A stretch of DNA of 64,000 nt from assembly GCF_000283155.1 (NCBI RefSeq), contig NW_004454166.1, positions 4,014,974-4,078,973 of the forward strand, in the 5' to 3' direction. The position numbers and the translations under genes are program-made. A model generated the notes under the pieces. It saw only the letters and a program-made list of their open reading frames with translations, searched no databases and had not been told where the DNA came from. This document shows positions 51,882 to 61,835 of this stretch, in pieces; positions within the stretch are counted from its first letter, which is position 1; the number at the start of each line of letters is the position of its first letter. This DNA is from Ceratotherium simum simum. Taxonomy: Eukaryota; Chordata; Mammalia; Perissodactyla; Rhinocerotidae.

Positions 51882-52914
51882 ACACTGTAACGATGACCTC
51901 CTTACTTTTAAAATCAGGCACTTTCAACTTATTTTGTGTTTCCAATAATATTCATCCAATGTGCAGTGTTCTCTGAAGTGGGAGGTTGGTTTATATTTTG
52001 ATGGTGTCTTAGAACCCAAACGTGCTTGGGCCTCAGTACCTTGGGGGACACAAGTGAAGTTCCAGTGACATTAATGCCCAAATCTTGCTGGTGGTAGCCC
52101 GACCTGGATGACCAGAGGACGTCAGCAGCAACCCCCCCCCGCCCAGGCTGTTTCAGCTCGTCCCCAGGGCCACCTCCTGGGCCACCTCACGTGTGCTCCA
52201 CCCATGTTCTTTCCCCTGGCCTTCTTCTCAAACCCTCCCTCCACAGTGCTGCACTGCTCAGGGCACTTGCCCCCCAGGTGGAGGCACTAAAGCCGCACTC
52301 TGCCTCTGGTTCAGAGGAAGGAGGCGAGTGCCCTCAGTCCCAGCTCTTGGTGCGCTCCTTGTGTGTGCGGAGCCTTTCAGTATCTCAAGAATACGATCCC
52401 TCAACTTGTAGCCTGCACCCTCCCCCCCATCCATTTCTTGGGTCTGCAGAGGGAGCAGACAATGTCTGATCCTAGGGTCTCTCTTCTTTGCATCATCCCT
52501 TCAAAACCCACCTTTGACCAAAAAAAAAAAGAAAAAAAAAAGTCCCCATGCCAACAGAATCAGGCAAATGGATTGCAAAAGGCATTGAAAGCCCACCAGT
52601 TCCAGAAACTCCAGTCTTCAAACCTCAGTTTAGTTTGAATACTTCATTTTTTGAAAAGATTTTACATCTTAATTGATATAGGAAGAGTTCTAAGATGAAT
52701 TCATTACAAAAACAAATCTTTCAATGCCAAAAAAAAAAAAAAGATAACTAAAAGGACCAGAATGTCTGAACAGATTAAAAAACACATAAATGGGCTGAAT
52801 TTTAGGCAAACTGGTCATGACATAAATTGATTAACAGAAGAAACGTCTTTTGGTGAGGCCATTTTAACCAGTGGGATCTGGTAGAGAGGAAAGTCTATCT
52901 ACAGCGGAATGCGG
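51882..52914. other. No gene seen; unassigned DNA with A-tracts
   Basis: Poly-C run at 52131-52139 and A-rich tracts at 52519-52541 and 52729-52743. No repeat body attached to them was recognised. Confidence 0.5.
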
Positions 52915-53002
52915 CTTCTTGGCACCCAGCGCAGTACCTGGGGCATAACAGGGACTCGATAATTGCTTACTAATTTGATGAATGCACGCATGAATGAGGG
53001 AA
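52915..53002 (+). repeat. L2-like 3' end fragment
   Basis: 'acccagcgcagtacctgggg' then 'gactcgataattgcttacta' and 'atgaatgcacgcatgaatga' fit the L2 terminus. Confidence 0.6.
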
Positions 53003-53461
53003 TCTCAGTTATTATTAATTCAGCTTTGATGATACCCAAGTAGAATGTGGGTGGAACATCTCTATTTACTTTTGGGGATGTCACAAAGTTCTCAGGATAT
53101 TCACAAAATTCACTTGGAAGATAAACCAGTGCCAGGCAGCTTTGGGGAAGATAGGGCAGGAAGTCAACAGGGCAGAGATGGTGTAAGTCCAAAGGCCTTG
53201 TCAGTCACAGGTCTGGCTTTCCCTCCTGAAAAAGAGTGCAGGCTGCCAGTGGCGGGACTAATGGCCCCACCTGGGTTACTGGGGAGGGACAGGGGCAGGG
53301 AGAGGGGCAGGACTCGTGGCAGGTCTGCCAACCTTGATTTTGTTGCACCTTTCCATAGCTCAGCTGCAGGAGAAAGGAAGGATGGATTTCTGGATTACCA
53401 AAACATTTCTCCAGAAGCATGAGTGGGGTTGAGGTGGTCCTGGTGGGACTAAGATAGACTA
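53003..53461. other. No gene seen; unassigned DNA
   Basis: A 125-codon frame (53045-53422) crosses this stretch. It has a basic low-complexity part (RDRGRERGRTRGR) from purine-rich DNA at 53283-53320 and no domain. Confidence 0.45.
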
Positions 53462-53606
53462 AGTTTGTTCAGTCACTCGTTCCACAAAAATTCATTGAGC
53501 ACCTATGTGCTCGGCTCTAGGGCAATAATAGAAAATAAGACAAAATCGTTTCCTTCAGGAGCTCACCTCTTGGAGACAGGCTGACAGAATATTAGAATTT
53601 ATTGTG
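53462..53606 (-). repeat. L2 3' end, antisense
   Basis: 'ttccacaaaaattcattgag' then 'cacctatgtgctcggctcta' and 'ttccttcaggagctcacctc' is the L2 terminus reversed. Confidence 0.7.
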
Positions 53607-53620
53607 GTAACTGGAAGTAC

Positions 53621-53924
53621 GGCCAGCCCTGGTGGTATACCGGTTAAGATTTGGCGCTTTCACTGCATGGCTGGGGTTCTTTTCCCGGTCAGGGAACCAC
53701 AGCACATGTCTGTCGGTTGTCATACTGTGGTGGCTGCGTGTCGCTGGGATGCTGAAAGCTATGCCACTGGGATTTCAAATACCAGCAGGGTCACCCATGG
53801 TGGACAGGTTTTGGTGGAGCTTCCAGACTAAGACAGACTAGGAAGAAGGACCTGGCCACCCACTTCTGAAAAAATTGGCCATGGAAACCCTGTGAATAGC
53901 AGCGGAGCATTGCCTGACATAATG
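53621..53924 (+). mobile_element. Composite ERE-like SINE, 3'-truncated
   Basis: Second copy of the family at 47137-47530: 'ggccagccctggtggtatac' head, 'ggttaagatttggcgctttc', 'gatgctgaaagctatgccac', 'tttcaaataccagcagggtc', 'cacttctgaaaaaattggcc', 'gcggagcattgcctgacata'. It departs from the other copy at about 53920, so the RTE-like tail is missing. No target duplication is visible. Confidence 0.82.
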
Positions 53925-54638
53925 CCAGCAGGTGGTGGGCTCCTGGGAAAGGCGGCAGGCACCACTCGGGATCTCATTGCTGGAGGAGGAGTGTCCATCA
54001 GCCACTTTGGCCTATACAAAACTCAGCTGCACCAGGAGGCAGGTGGAACCAGGGGGTGCTCTGGAGCACTGGGATGCCCTCCTGGAAAGTCACCATCAGA
54101 ATTCCCGTAAAACCACACAGCTGCTTCTCCTGTCAAAACGAGCCGTGGACTAGGTCCTGGAAGGTGGGGCAAAGAAGTGAGGAAGTTCTAAGGGTTGGTT
54201 GCAAAGTAGAGATAGCACCCTCAGAGAGGCAACAGAGAAGAGATAAGAGGGAGCGGGTAGGTTTGGCTGGCAGAGCCTCAGGGAGATTCTGAAAGGCAGC
54301 AGGAGGTGTGAGGATCTTTTTAGGGGTGCTGTGGCCAGACCCACTGTGAGAAGGGAGCATGAAGGATGCTCAGACTGTTTTGGAACATGGGCCCTGAGGT
54401 AGCCAAAAGACTAGAAAATAGGGCAGTAAAACAACCCAGACAAGTCAGATAGCAGATACAATTCCTCTCTGATCAAGTGTTAGAACTTCATCATCACCAA
54501 CAAGGAAGACTGGCTGACGGGTACCATTGGGAGGCGCCCGGAATCTTGGGATTCTTGGGATATTATCTCCGAGCTCACAATAGCAAAAGCAGAGAGATTC
54601 TTGGCAGAGGCAGAGTCTTCAGAGGCCCCTTATATTTG
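53925..54638. other. No gene seen; unassigned DNA
   Basis: Starts with a strong CTCF-like word (53925-53939). No other feature recognised. Confidence 0.45.
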
Positions 54639-54842
54639 GATAGTACAATGAGTCTACACCAGCACTTCATGTCTGTCCCTGCATGGATAACTCACCCAGT
54701 CCTGGGAAGTCTGCAGAGGGAAGGGCACTATCCTCAGTTGATGAATGAAAACAGTGAGGTTCAGAGGGACCACTCGGCTGGTGGGAGGAGGAACCAGTGC
54801 TCGAACTACTATGGCTTGTCTGCCTTGCTCCGTGCCATCTCC
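54639..54842 (-). repeat. MIR SINE, antisense
   Basis: 'agtacaatgagtctacacca', 'ggataactcacccagtcctg', 'tatcctcagttgatgaatga', 'aacagtgaggttcagaggga', 'ggaaccagtgctcgaactac'. Degenerate but in order. Confidence 0.6.
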
Positions 54843-54944
54843 TAGACGTTGTTACCCATGCACTGCCATGCTGCAGATTTCAAAGCTGGCAAAGGTTTAG
54901 AAACCATTCTTTTAAATTGTGATCCCATGGGAAGGCACTCACCA

Positions 54945-55188
54945 CACGGCTACATGAAAAAGGCAGGTTACAAAACACAACTGCAGTATGATGAAATTTT
55001 TGTAAAAAAAAAGTCTGTCAACATACCCTTTACATGACCCTTGGACAACGTCTGGATGAACAAACACCAAAATTCTGGCAGCAGTTGTCTCTGGGTGATG
55101 GAATTTCTAGGAAATTTTAAAGAACTCTTGCTTATCTGCATTTTCTCATTTTTCTACAATCAGTATAAATTCTATAAAACTGGATAGT
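54945..55188 (+). repeat. Old L1 3' UTR fragment
   Basis: 'cagtatgatgaaatttttgt', an A-run, 'cagcagttgtctctgggtga' and 'tttctcatttttctacaatc' are in the order of an ancient L1 3' UTR that is also visible at 61633-61835. Confidence 0.7.
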
Positions 55189-55604
55189 CAGTGGGGGGTG
55201 GGGGGAGATTTCACAGCTAATAGTGACAGCTTTTCAAAAGAGACATTATCCATGAGGGCTGGAGTGTTCTAAAATAGAAATTTTATTCAGAAACTGGCCA
55301 CTAAGCCATGTCAAAGCGTATGAGAGAGTCTGCACAGGGTCTCGCTGAGACCTCAGCCTTCACAGGCCACAGGGGGCTGTCCCAGATGGGCATAGACCAG
55401 CCGCCCAGGGATGAGAAGGCCTTCTGCAGCTGTTATCAGCAACACAGTGTCCCCCTAACCTGGAGAAGCTCTGACTGCCCCTTTACCCACTGGCACCTTC
55501 ATACTGAATTATTATTATTCCTGTGCATGCCCATATCCCCCAAGGCTGTGAGCCCTGGACCCGGGCTATGCCTTGAGACAAACTAGAGATGTTCCGCAGA
55601 GGAC
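55189..55604. other. No gene seen; unassigned DNA
   Basis: Begins with a G-rich word (55191-55206). Possible faint L2 text near 55480-55560. Nothing firm. Confidence 0.45.
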
Positions 55605-55856
55605 TAGTTAGGAGCTCAAGCTTTAAAGCCAGACACCTGGATTTAAATCTTTGCTCTGTCTACCCCTATTGAGTTCTGTGACTCTGGGTAAATGACTTAA
55701 ATCCTCTTAATCTCAGTTTGCCCGTCCATACAAGGGGGATGATACTTATACCTACTACATTGGACTATGAAGAAAAATGGGATAATGCATATATACCCTC
55801 AGCATGGTACCTGATACTCAGTAAATGGTGGGTGTAATTATCATCGTTAATAATAA
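55605..55856 (+). repeat. MIR SINE, full length
   Basis: Sense MIR: 'gctcaagctttaaagccaga', 'ctggatttaaatctttgctc', 'tgactctgggtaaatgactt', 'aatctcagtttgcccgtcca', 'gtacctgatactcagtaaat', 'ggtgggtgtaattatcatcg'. Confidence 0.85.
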
Positions 55857-55884
55857 TCATAGCAGTGGCAGAAGTGAGCTCAGA

Positions 55885-55942
55885 ATCCCCTGCCCCGCAT
55901 GGGTCTGGTAGGCGCTCCATGAGTGTTTACTGAATGGAGAGG
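55885..55942 (+). repeat. L2-like terminus
   Basis: 'ggtctggtaggcgctccatg' followed by 'agtgtttactgaatgga' fits the end of L2. Confidence 0.5.
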
Positions 55943-56412
55943 TGGATTGCTGAGGGCCCATACGCTCTTCCTCTCCCCTCCCCACCAGCACAGCTCAGCA
56001 AAGCACCACACTCTGTCACTCTCCTGTCTTCTCCCCAGGGAGCAGACAGGAGCAGGACTAGCCTTGGGACATTTCCCCCTCTCTGGACCTCAGCCTCTCA
56101 CATTCTCCTTGATCCTGAGGCCACACTCCCTGAAGTTCAGTCTCTGGTATTCACAAGGTTGAAGTGATTCACAAGTGAGTGTTTCAAGTCCACCTTTGAT
56201 TCCCATGAACCAATATTTGGCTGGAGAGAGAGTGAGAGGAGGGAGCTACTTCTATGAAGTGGAAGCCAACAGACGAAGCCTTATCTGGCTGGCGACCTCT
56301 TGGCCAAATTCTCATGGTTCAGAATCAAGTGGCAGCAGATGAAACTCGCCATGGGAGGCTGAAGTAGTGTTGAGGCCCGAGAGCCCAGAAAGTCCAGGGT
56401 GCCCTGAGGGTC
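55943..56412. other. No gene seen; unassigned DNA
   Basis: Two overlapping plus-strand frames (79 and 77 codons) in different phases. No repeat recognised. Confidence 0.5.
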
Positions 56413-56632
56413 TGTCAAGTGGGGAAGCAAAGAACACAGGCTCTGCCATCAGGAAGCCCTGAGTTCAAATCCTGTCTCTGCTTGCTCTCCAGTGATTCCC
56501 TTTGGGCAAATCGTTAAGCAATCTGAGCCTCAGTTTCCCACTTCTCTGTGAGAACGAAATGAAATGCCAGAAACAAATGTCTGACTGACTTGCAATAGCT
56601 GCTCAATGCATATTACTTTCTTCCCTTTCGTC
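56413..56632 (+). repeat. MIR SINE, near full length
   Basis: 'aagaacacaggctctgccat', 'cctgagttcaaatcctgtct', 'caatctgagcctcagtttcc', 'caatagctgctcaatgcata'. Confidence 0.8.
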
Positions 56633-56684
56633 CCCATCTCACTCAAGCCCCATGGGGGGACTGGATATTTCCCCAACTCTGAGC

Positions 56685-56835
56685 ACCCCAAAACTTTATA
56701 GAGGTGAAGGAGTTGGTATTTGAGCTTGATCTGGAAAAACAGGTAGAATTTGGAAGTTCAGAGCTGGGGGATGGGCATTCCACACAGAAAGAATAGGAGC
56801 ACAGTCCAGCCGCGAGAATACGTGCTGTGACAGGG
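56685..56835 (-). repeat. L2 LINE fragment
   Basis: 'atttgagcttgatctggaaa' then 'gggatgggcattccacacag' and 'aaagaataggagcacagtcc' fit antisense L2. Confidence 0.6.
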
Positions 56836-56886
56836 AACACGAACCAGTGATGTTTGGGTCCTCTGGTCAGGCAGTTTAGACAGAGC

Positions 56887-56946
56887 CTTGCTTTTCTTTC
56901 TTCTTTTCTTTTTCTTTTTTTTCCCCCTCTTTGCTTCTTCACTTCT
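56887..56946. repeat. Pyrimidine-rich (CTTTT)n-like tract
   Basis: About 60 bases almost purely C/T on the plus strand. It gives a lysine/arginine-rich frame on the minus strand. Confidence 0.85.
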
Positions 56947-57628
56947 TAACTGTCTGAGAGAGGTTAAAGCAATCTGAATTAAGTTAGTTAAATTGACTTT
57001 TATTATTGAATTATAATCATTTGTGCAATTATGAAACCAGGTGTTCCTGATTGAGATCAATTATTCCTTCACCTGATCACCATAGAGCTAATAAGGTCTT
57101 AGAATTGCTGTTCAAGTATACTTCCAGCTGGGCTGAAGCCTTCTGGAAAGGCATTTATTAAGCCAAAGAGTGGTGGAAAAAAAATCCAGGGGAGAACAAG
57201 GACAGAGATTAAAATCCTTTAGGAAAAGGCCTAGAAAGCCTGATTTGATCATTAAGTAGCCTAGATGGGTGGCTGGCTGCTGATAAGGAATCTTTGAGGT
57301 GTTCCTATAGGAGCTTTGATGGGGTACGGTAGAGGGGCGGTGGGGTGGGCACAGGGTGGGGCAGGAAATGAGGACACCGACACACACGGCTGTGTAAACC
57401 GCAGCTGAGAGACCCATTTTCTCCTGTGTTCCTCCACTGAGGTGCAGTTGCCCTCTCTCCCTCCTGAGGCTTCAATCCCGACTCCAGGAAGGATGCAGAC
57501 ACCAGGGTATCCCCTTCTGCTGTGTGAGGAGTGTGTGAAGTGGACGTGCGGTCTCTGTTCTAGGAGACAAGGATTCCTGGAGTTCCAGGTTCCTTCACAT
57601 CTGGTGCCTGTGAGACCTCTGTGAGGAG
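56947..57628. other. No gene seen; unassigned DNA
   Basis: Nothing recognised. Confidence 0.5.
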
Positions 57629-57629
57629 A

Positions 57630-57768
57630 GCAGAGCAGTGGGTACTATTTCCACCTCTGAGGAGCTTGGTCAACAGACTTGCCTACAGTCCCAGAATTAG
57701 TGACCAAGACAGGGTTTGGACTGAGCCCTTCAGATGCCAAAACCACTGCTTCCCTCGCAACCTTATTG
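57630..57768 (-). repeat. MIR SINE fragment
   Basis: 'gtactatttccacctctgag', 'gacttgcctacagtcccaga', 'attagtgaccaagacagggt', 'ttggactgagcccttcagat' follow antisense MIR order. Confidence 0.65.
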
Positions 57769-57815
57769 CCACAGGTCCCATTCCTTAGGCAAGTAGGGTG
57801 AGTTGATCTTCTCTG

Positions 57816-57992
57816 CAGTAGTTTGCAAGCCTGGATACATGCTAAAATCACTGGGGAGATTAATAACACACCTGTAGCTTGGGCCGCCCTCTAGATCCAT
57901 CAAGTAAGAGTCTCTGGAGCTGGGCTGGGTACCATTGTGTTTTAAAAGCTCCTGAGATTAATTCTAATGTTAGCCAGGGCTGTGAACTACTG
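57816..57992. mobile_element. MER5A-type hAT element
   Basis: Begins cagtagtttgcaag and ends gtgaactactg, imperfect inverted ends of the CAGTGGTTCTCAAA type. The body 'tgctaaaatcactggggaga', 'agagtctctggagctgggct' and 'aaaagctcctgagattaatt' matches MER5A and shows its internal near-palindrome. No perfect 8-bp duplication is visible. Confidence 0.85.
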
Positions 57993-58819
57993 ATCTGATG
58001 GGTGGCTAGTTAGCGCTGTGGAGCACGACTGCCTCGGGGAATTTGGCTGCTATATAAGCCCCATAGAGTTGCAAATAATGAACAGCTAATTCAGCTAAAT
58101 TGTCTTGGTTATTTGCAGGGGGACTATTAGAAGGCTCGTTTAATCAAGAGGTGTGTAGGGGATACAGTGTGGCCTCAGGGACAAATGGGATGTAGGAGTA
58201 GAAAACCGCCTGGTCCAGCCTGCCCCATCTTCACGTCCCTCATCCTAGATCTCTCTTTGTAGCCACTTCATTAGCTCCCTCCCTCGGCTATTTCTTCCAC
58301 AGTACGAGGGACCTGGTCACCGACGGCTCTAGACATCTCTGCTGTTGGAGAAGATCCGAGACTGCTTCCTCCATCCCATCCTTGGGCAGGTGCCCACTCA
58401 GGCCAATCACTTTGGTCTCATGGCTGTGTCACTAAGATTCTGGCAGCCCCCATTCAAACCACATGGCTAGAGTTGGGAAAGGGGTTATTTTCCAGGAGAA
58501 GGGGAGGGGCTGTTCTAGAAAGACAGACAATAGAGGTCCCCTAGCCGTCATCTGTGGCCCTCACAGGATTCCTGCAGCTGGACCACTCTACAGGAAATGC
58601 ATCAATAGTTGCGCTGAATTCTGCTGGAGCCTCACACCACCAAAGAGCCAAAATTGACAGCTCTGAAAGTGGGATGATCTATCCTGGACCCAATCATTTC
58701 ATGAATGCTGAGCAGCTGGACCGACAAGGCAGAGGAGCTGGGTGCTGAGGAGTGTGGGCACCATTTCTGCCTCCAGTTGTCAAAGACTCATAGAGCTTTG
58801 AATTTGGATGGGACACTGT
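57993..58819. other. No gene seen; unassigned DNA
   Basis: Nothing recognised. Short overlapping frames at 58463-58748. Confidence 0.5.
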
Positions 58820-59215
58820 ATTAGTCAAAGATCTTTGGATTGCAAGTGACAGAGACCCAACTCAAACCAGTTTACACACATAAGAACAGGAATCTCTTGG
58901 CTCACATGACTGTAAACCCAAGGTATTTACTTTCAGGGGTGGCTGGATTCAGAGCCCAGACAAAGCTCTGAAGACTCGGTCTTACCCTCTCCCTCTCTCA
59001 GCTCTGCTTTTCTCTCTGGGCTCTCCTCTGTCAGGTTCTTCCCCTACAGAAGCAAGATAATCATCAGCTTCTCAGCTACCCCTGTGAAAAGACAGCATCC
59101 TTTTTCCCAATAGAATTAACAAAATCTCCAGGTTTGAGTATCACTGGAATAACACGAGTCCCAAAGCTTATACCTGTGGTCAGGGGTTGAAATTGCATGA
59201 ACTTAGAGTGGGGGA
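58820..59215 (+). repeat. Interspersed repeat family X, copy 2
   Basis: 'tgcaagtgacagagacccaa', 'ctcaaaccagtttacacaca', 'caggaatctcttggctcaca', 'ctctgggctctcctctgtca', then 'atcctttttcccaatagaat'. Same order as 45475-45905, and more of the 5' region is kept here. Confidence 0.55.
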
Positions 59216-59294
59216 GGGAAAAGCATAGTGGGGGTGAGGAATGGGTGCCAGGCAGGACAGGACAGCAGATGTCCTTTAAAGAGCCCAAAGCTCA

Positions 59295-59425
59295 TGTAGT
59301 CTGACAGGCCTCAACCCACCTGCCCAAATATGATATTCCGTAAAGCCTTCCTTGACCAACAGCCTGCCCATGGTCAACACTCTCTCCTTGTCCATCTCTC
59401 ATTTTGTAAACAGGAAATACACAAA
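59295..59425 (+). repeat. L2-like fragment
   Basis: 'taaagccttccttgaccaac' and 'tctccttgtccatctctcat' resemble the sense L2 'gaagccttccctgaccacc' region. Confidence 0.5.
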
Positions 59426-60322
59426 AATCACTCCTGGACTGAACCTGCTGAGAAACTGGGTATGAATCAGTTATCTTGTACCCTTAAAACCTAGCACAGG
59501 GCTGTGACAGAGAAATTTATTAGAGTTCTGGTGAATCATAGGACTCCCAAGAACCATCAAGTTGAGTAGGAAAGGGGCCACTGAGGGTGGTAGGCAGAGT
59601 TCCGAGGCTGGCCCCAGATGCCTGGTGTGCAGGTCCAGATCCACCCCTGATTCACTGTGCCCCTTGGACAAATCCCTTCTCAAGGCTGGCCTTTTTCCAC
59701 ACCATCTTGCCTACCTACCTGTCAGGATTACTCAGAGGTTTGTGTTAAAACCTGTGGGAGCAAGTTGTAATTGTCAAGTAGTATCATTATATTTCTTGCC
59801 TATAGAATAACCAAGGCCCACTTTCAGAAAATACAGCATTATGAAAAACAGTTTAAAGGTGGAAAAATCATGCAATGATGGCACTTGCATACAGCATGGA
59901 GGAAAAGTCTGGAGAAGAATGTTTTTAATATGAAATATGTGTTTTGAGGAAAACAATAGGGTGGAGGATGTAGGAGAGCAGAAGCGTGAGCCAGAAGTCT
60001 GTGGAGCAAGACCAAAGACGGCCACCATGCTGGAGGGGAACCCTGAGCACAGGCGGCTACTGAGGTATTAGCTGGAGAAGACTTTGGGTGTGGTCTTTCC
60101 AGGCCTGGCCACGAAGGGATGCTGTTTTTGAAGCCCTGGCTCTTCTCAGGCTGTCTGCTCCCTTTTCAGTCTTCATAACAGGGGCCATGGAGGCGGGTAA
60201 GCCTTGCAGGCAGATTACAACCAGATCCAATTCTGTCTGCTGACACTGTGGCTGTTCTATTCGCTGACACCAAAGGCCGTCTGGCTTTCTTCAGTCTGTC
60301 GTGTTGGGCTGTAAGTAACCCA
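59426..60322. other. No gene seen; possible faint MIR
   Basis: 'gattcactgtgccccttgga' and 'caaatcccttctcaaggctg' near 59648-59690 may be a worn sense MIR. Nothing else recognised. Confidence 0.45.
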
Positions 60323-60323
60323 C

Positions 60324-60500
60324 TTAAATCACCATTGGACAGGGAGAAGCTCGCAGCCTGCTTTGCAGCTCTCCTTCCATCCAAGCCATTAGTATGTTTA
60401 ATAGCTCTGGCCCCATGCTGATTTCTGACATGCAGTAATTAATTCCTTTCCACTCAGAGATGTAGCCATTCACAGATCTCGATTCAAAAATGTCTCTGTC
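60324..60500 (-). pseudogene. CR1/L3-type reverse-transcriptase relic
   Basis: The minus-strand frame reads ...VNGYISEW (about 60473-60450) and then GPELLNILMAWMEGEL (about 60416-60369). CR1-clade reverse transcriptases carry the pattern VNG..S.W..V.SGVPQGS.LGP.LFNI.IND...G, with the spacing seen here. The PQG core has decayed (MSEISMGPE in its place) and the catalytic FADD motif is not visible. On the plus strand the phrase 'agctctggccccatgctgat' is familiar from L3/CR1 repeats. The element predates placental mammals. It is dead as a transposon, but the unusually readable frame raises the question of later constraint. Confidence 0.72.
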
Positions 60501-60934
60501 TGTTCCATTTGAAAAATACTTAAAATGTTGAGTAGGAAAATTGTTGGGCTTTTTGTGAAAAGCCACTGATCTCTGTCTCATCCTTGTATGAAAGTAAATT
60601 CCATATGTATTAATAAACATAAAATATGAAACCATAGAAATACTCTATGGTGAATATTTATGTAATCTTAGGGTGGGAAAGGTCTTTCTAAGCAATGAAT
60701 GGCAGAGTCTGCGAAGATCAAGTTTCATGAATTTGTTTACATCAAAAATGTAAACCTCTGTGTGGCCTAAATTAACAAAATAAAATTGAATTAGATTAAA
60801 AGAAAATGACAAATTTGGGGAAACTATTTGTAGTGTACAATGGCTGCTACCTATAATGAGGCTGATGATGCTAATATTTATTTCTATGTGCCAGGGTGTT
60901 AATATATGCAAAATACCAACAGTTTAATTCACAA
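60501..60934. other. AT-rich unassigned DNA
   Basis: Strongly AT-rich (60590-60960) with several TAAT words. It may include more of the CR1/L3 relic or the start of the L1, but no boundary could be set. Confidence 0.4.
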
Positions 60935-61424
60935 AAGAAAAATAAATCAAATGATAAAAAAGAGAAAATATTCTATCTTATTTATAATCAAATTAAAACG
61001 GCAATAAAAGGCTGCTTATGAAATTAACCAAGACAATTAACGAACAACCAAGATACAAACAGTAATACCTAAATGTTAGGGCGCTGGGAAATGTTCACTT
61101 TCAGACATTGTTGCCGAGGGTCTAAATTAGTACAAATTTTCTGGAGGGGAAATTTGTCAAAACCGGAAGGATGAATCCATTTCCACATCAAGAAATCTAT
61201 CTCGGAGAAATAATTAAGGATATGCACAAAGATATAGCTACAAGATGGTATTTTAATAGTGTGAAGATTGGAATTAATTCAAATGCCCAACAATGGAGGG
61301 TATGCTAAGTAAGTTATCATACATTCATGCTATGCAAACATTAAAAATGATCTTGTAGGTGTATATTTACTAACATGGAAAGAGGTTCACTCTCTATTGT
61401 TAGTGAATAAGAATAGGATATGAA
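60935..61424 (+). mobile_element. Old L1, part 1
   Basis: L1M-type ORF2 end and 3' UTR: 'caaattaaaacggcaataaa', 'agaaatctatctcggagaaa', 'atatgcacaaagatatagct', 'ttcaaatgcccaacaatgga', 'tttactaacatggaaagagg'. Frame broken. Interrupted by an ERE. Confidence 0.8.
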
Positions 61425-61639
61425 TGGTGGCTGGTCCCATGGTGTATAGTGGTTAAGTTCAGCGTGTCCTGCTTTGGCGGCCCAGGTCCGTGGGTTCGGA
61501 TCCTGGGTGCAGACCTATGCCACTTGTCAGCCACACTGTGGCAGTGACCCACATATAAAGTAGAGGAAGACTGGCACAGATGTTAGCTCAGGGCTTTTCT
61601 TCCTTAGCAAAAAAAAAAGAAGAAGAAGAAGGTTATGAA
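61416..61639 (+). mobile_element. ERE SINE inserted in L1
   Basis: Element 61425-61630. The tRNA-like head 'ggtgtatagtggttaagttc' has an A-box-like part, and a good B-box GGTTCGGATCC lies at 61493-61503. The body 'catataaagtagaggaagac' is followed by an A-rich tail with (GAA)n. Flanks ggatatgaa (61416-61424) and ggttatgaa (61631-61639) form a 9-base duplication with one mismatch. Confidence 0.9.
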
Positions 61640-61835
61640 AACATATGCTCAGTGTACAAATTCTCTTTTTTCCAAAAAAATTTGTAGAAAAAAAAAGTCT
61701 GGAGAACATACACCAAATATTAACAGTAGTAAATTTATCTTTGGGGAGTAAAATTAGAGGAGATTTCAATCTGCTTTTTATTTACCGGTATTTTCTAATT
61801 TTTCTATAATGAATGCAAATTATTATAAAAATGGG
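61633..61835 (+). mobile_element. Old L1, part 2 (3' UTR end)
   Basis: Continues the L1: 'aaagtctggagaacatacac', 'aacagtagtaaatttatctt', 'ttctataatgaatgcaaatt'. This is the same 3' UTR type as 54945-55188. Confidence 0.8.

Noticed and set aside
53045..53422. 125-codon frame with an Arg-rich part
   Set aside because: The basic stretch comes from GGGA-rich DNA, and the frame starts and ends without gene context.
53604..53841. Frames reading ...YATGISNTSRVTHGG and ...MPLGFQIPAGSPMVDR
   Set aside because: Both lie within the composite SINE. The same words recur at 47165-47374, so they are repeat text and not a host gene.
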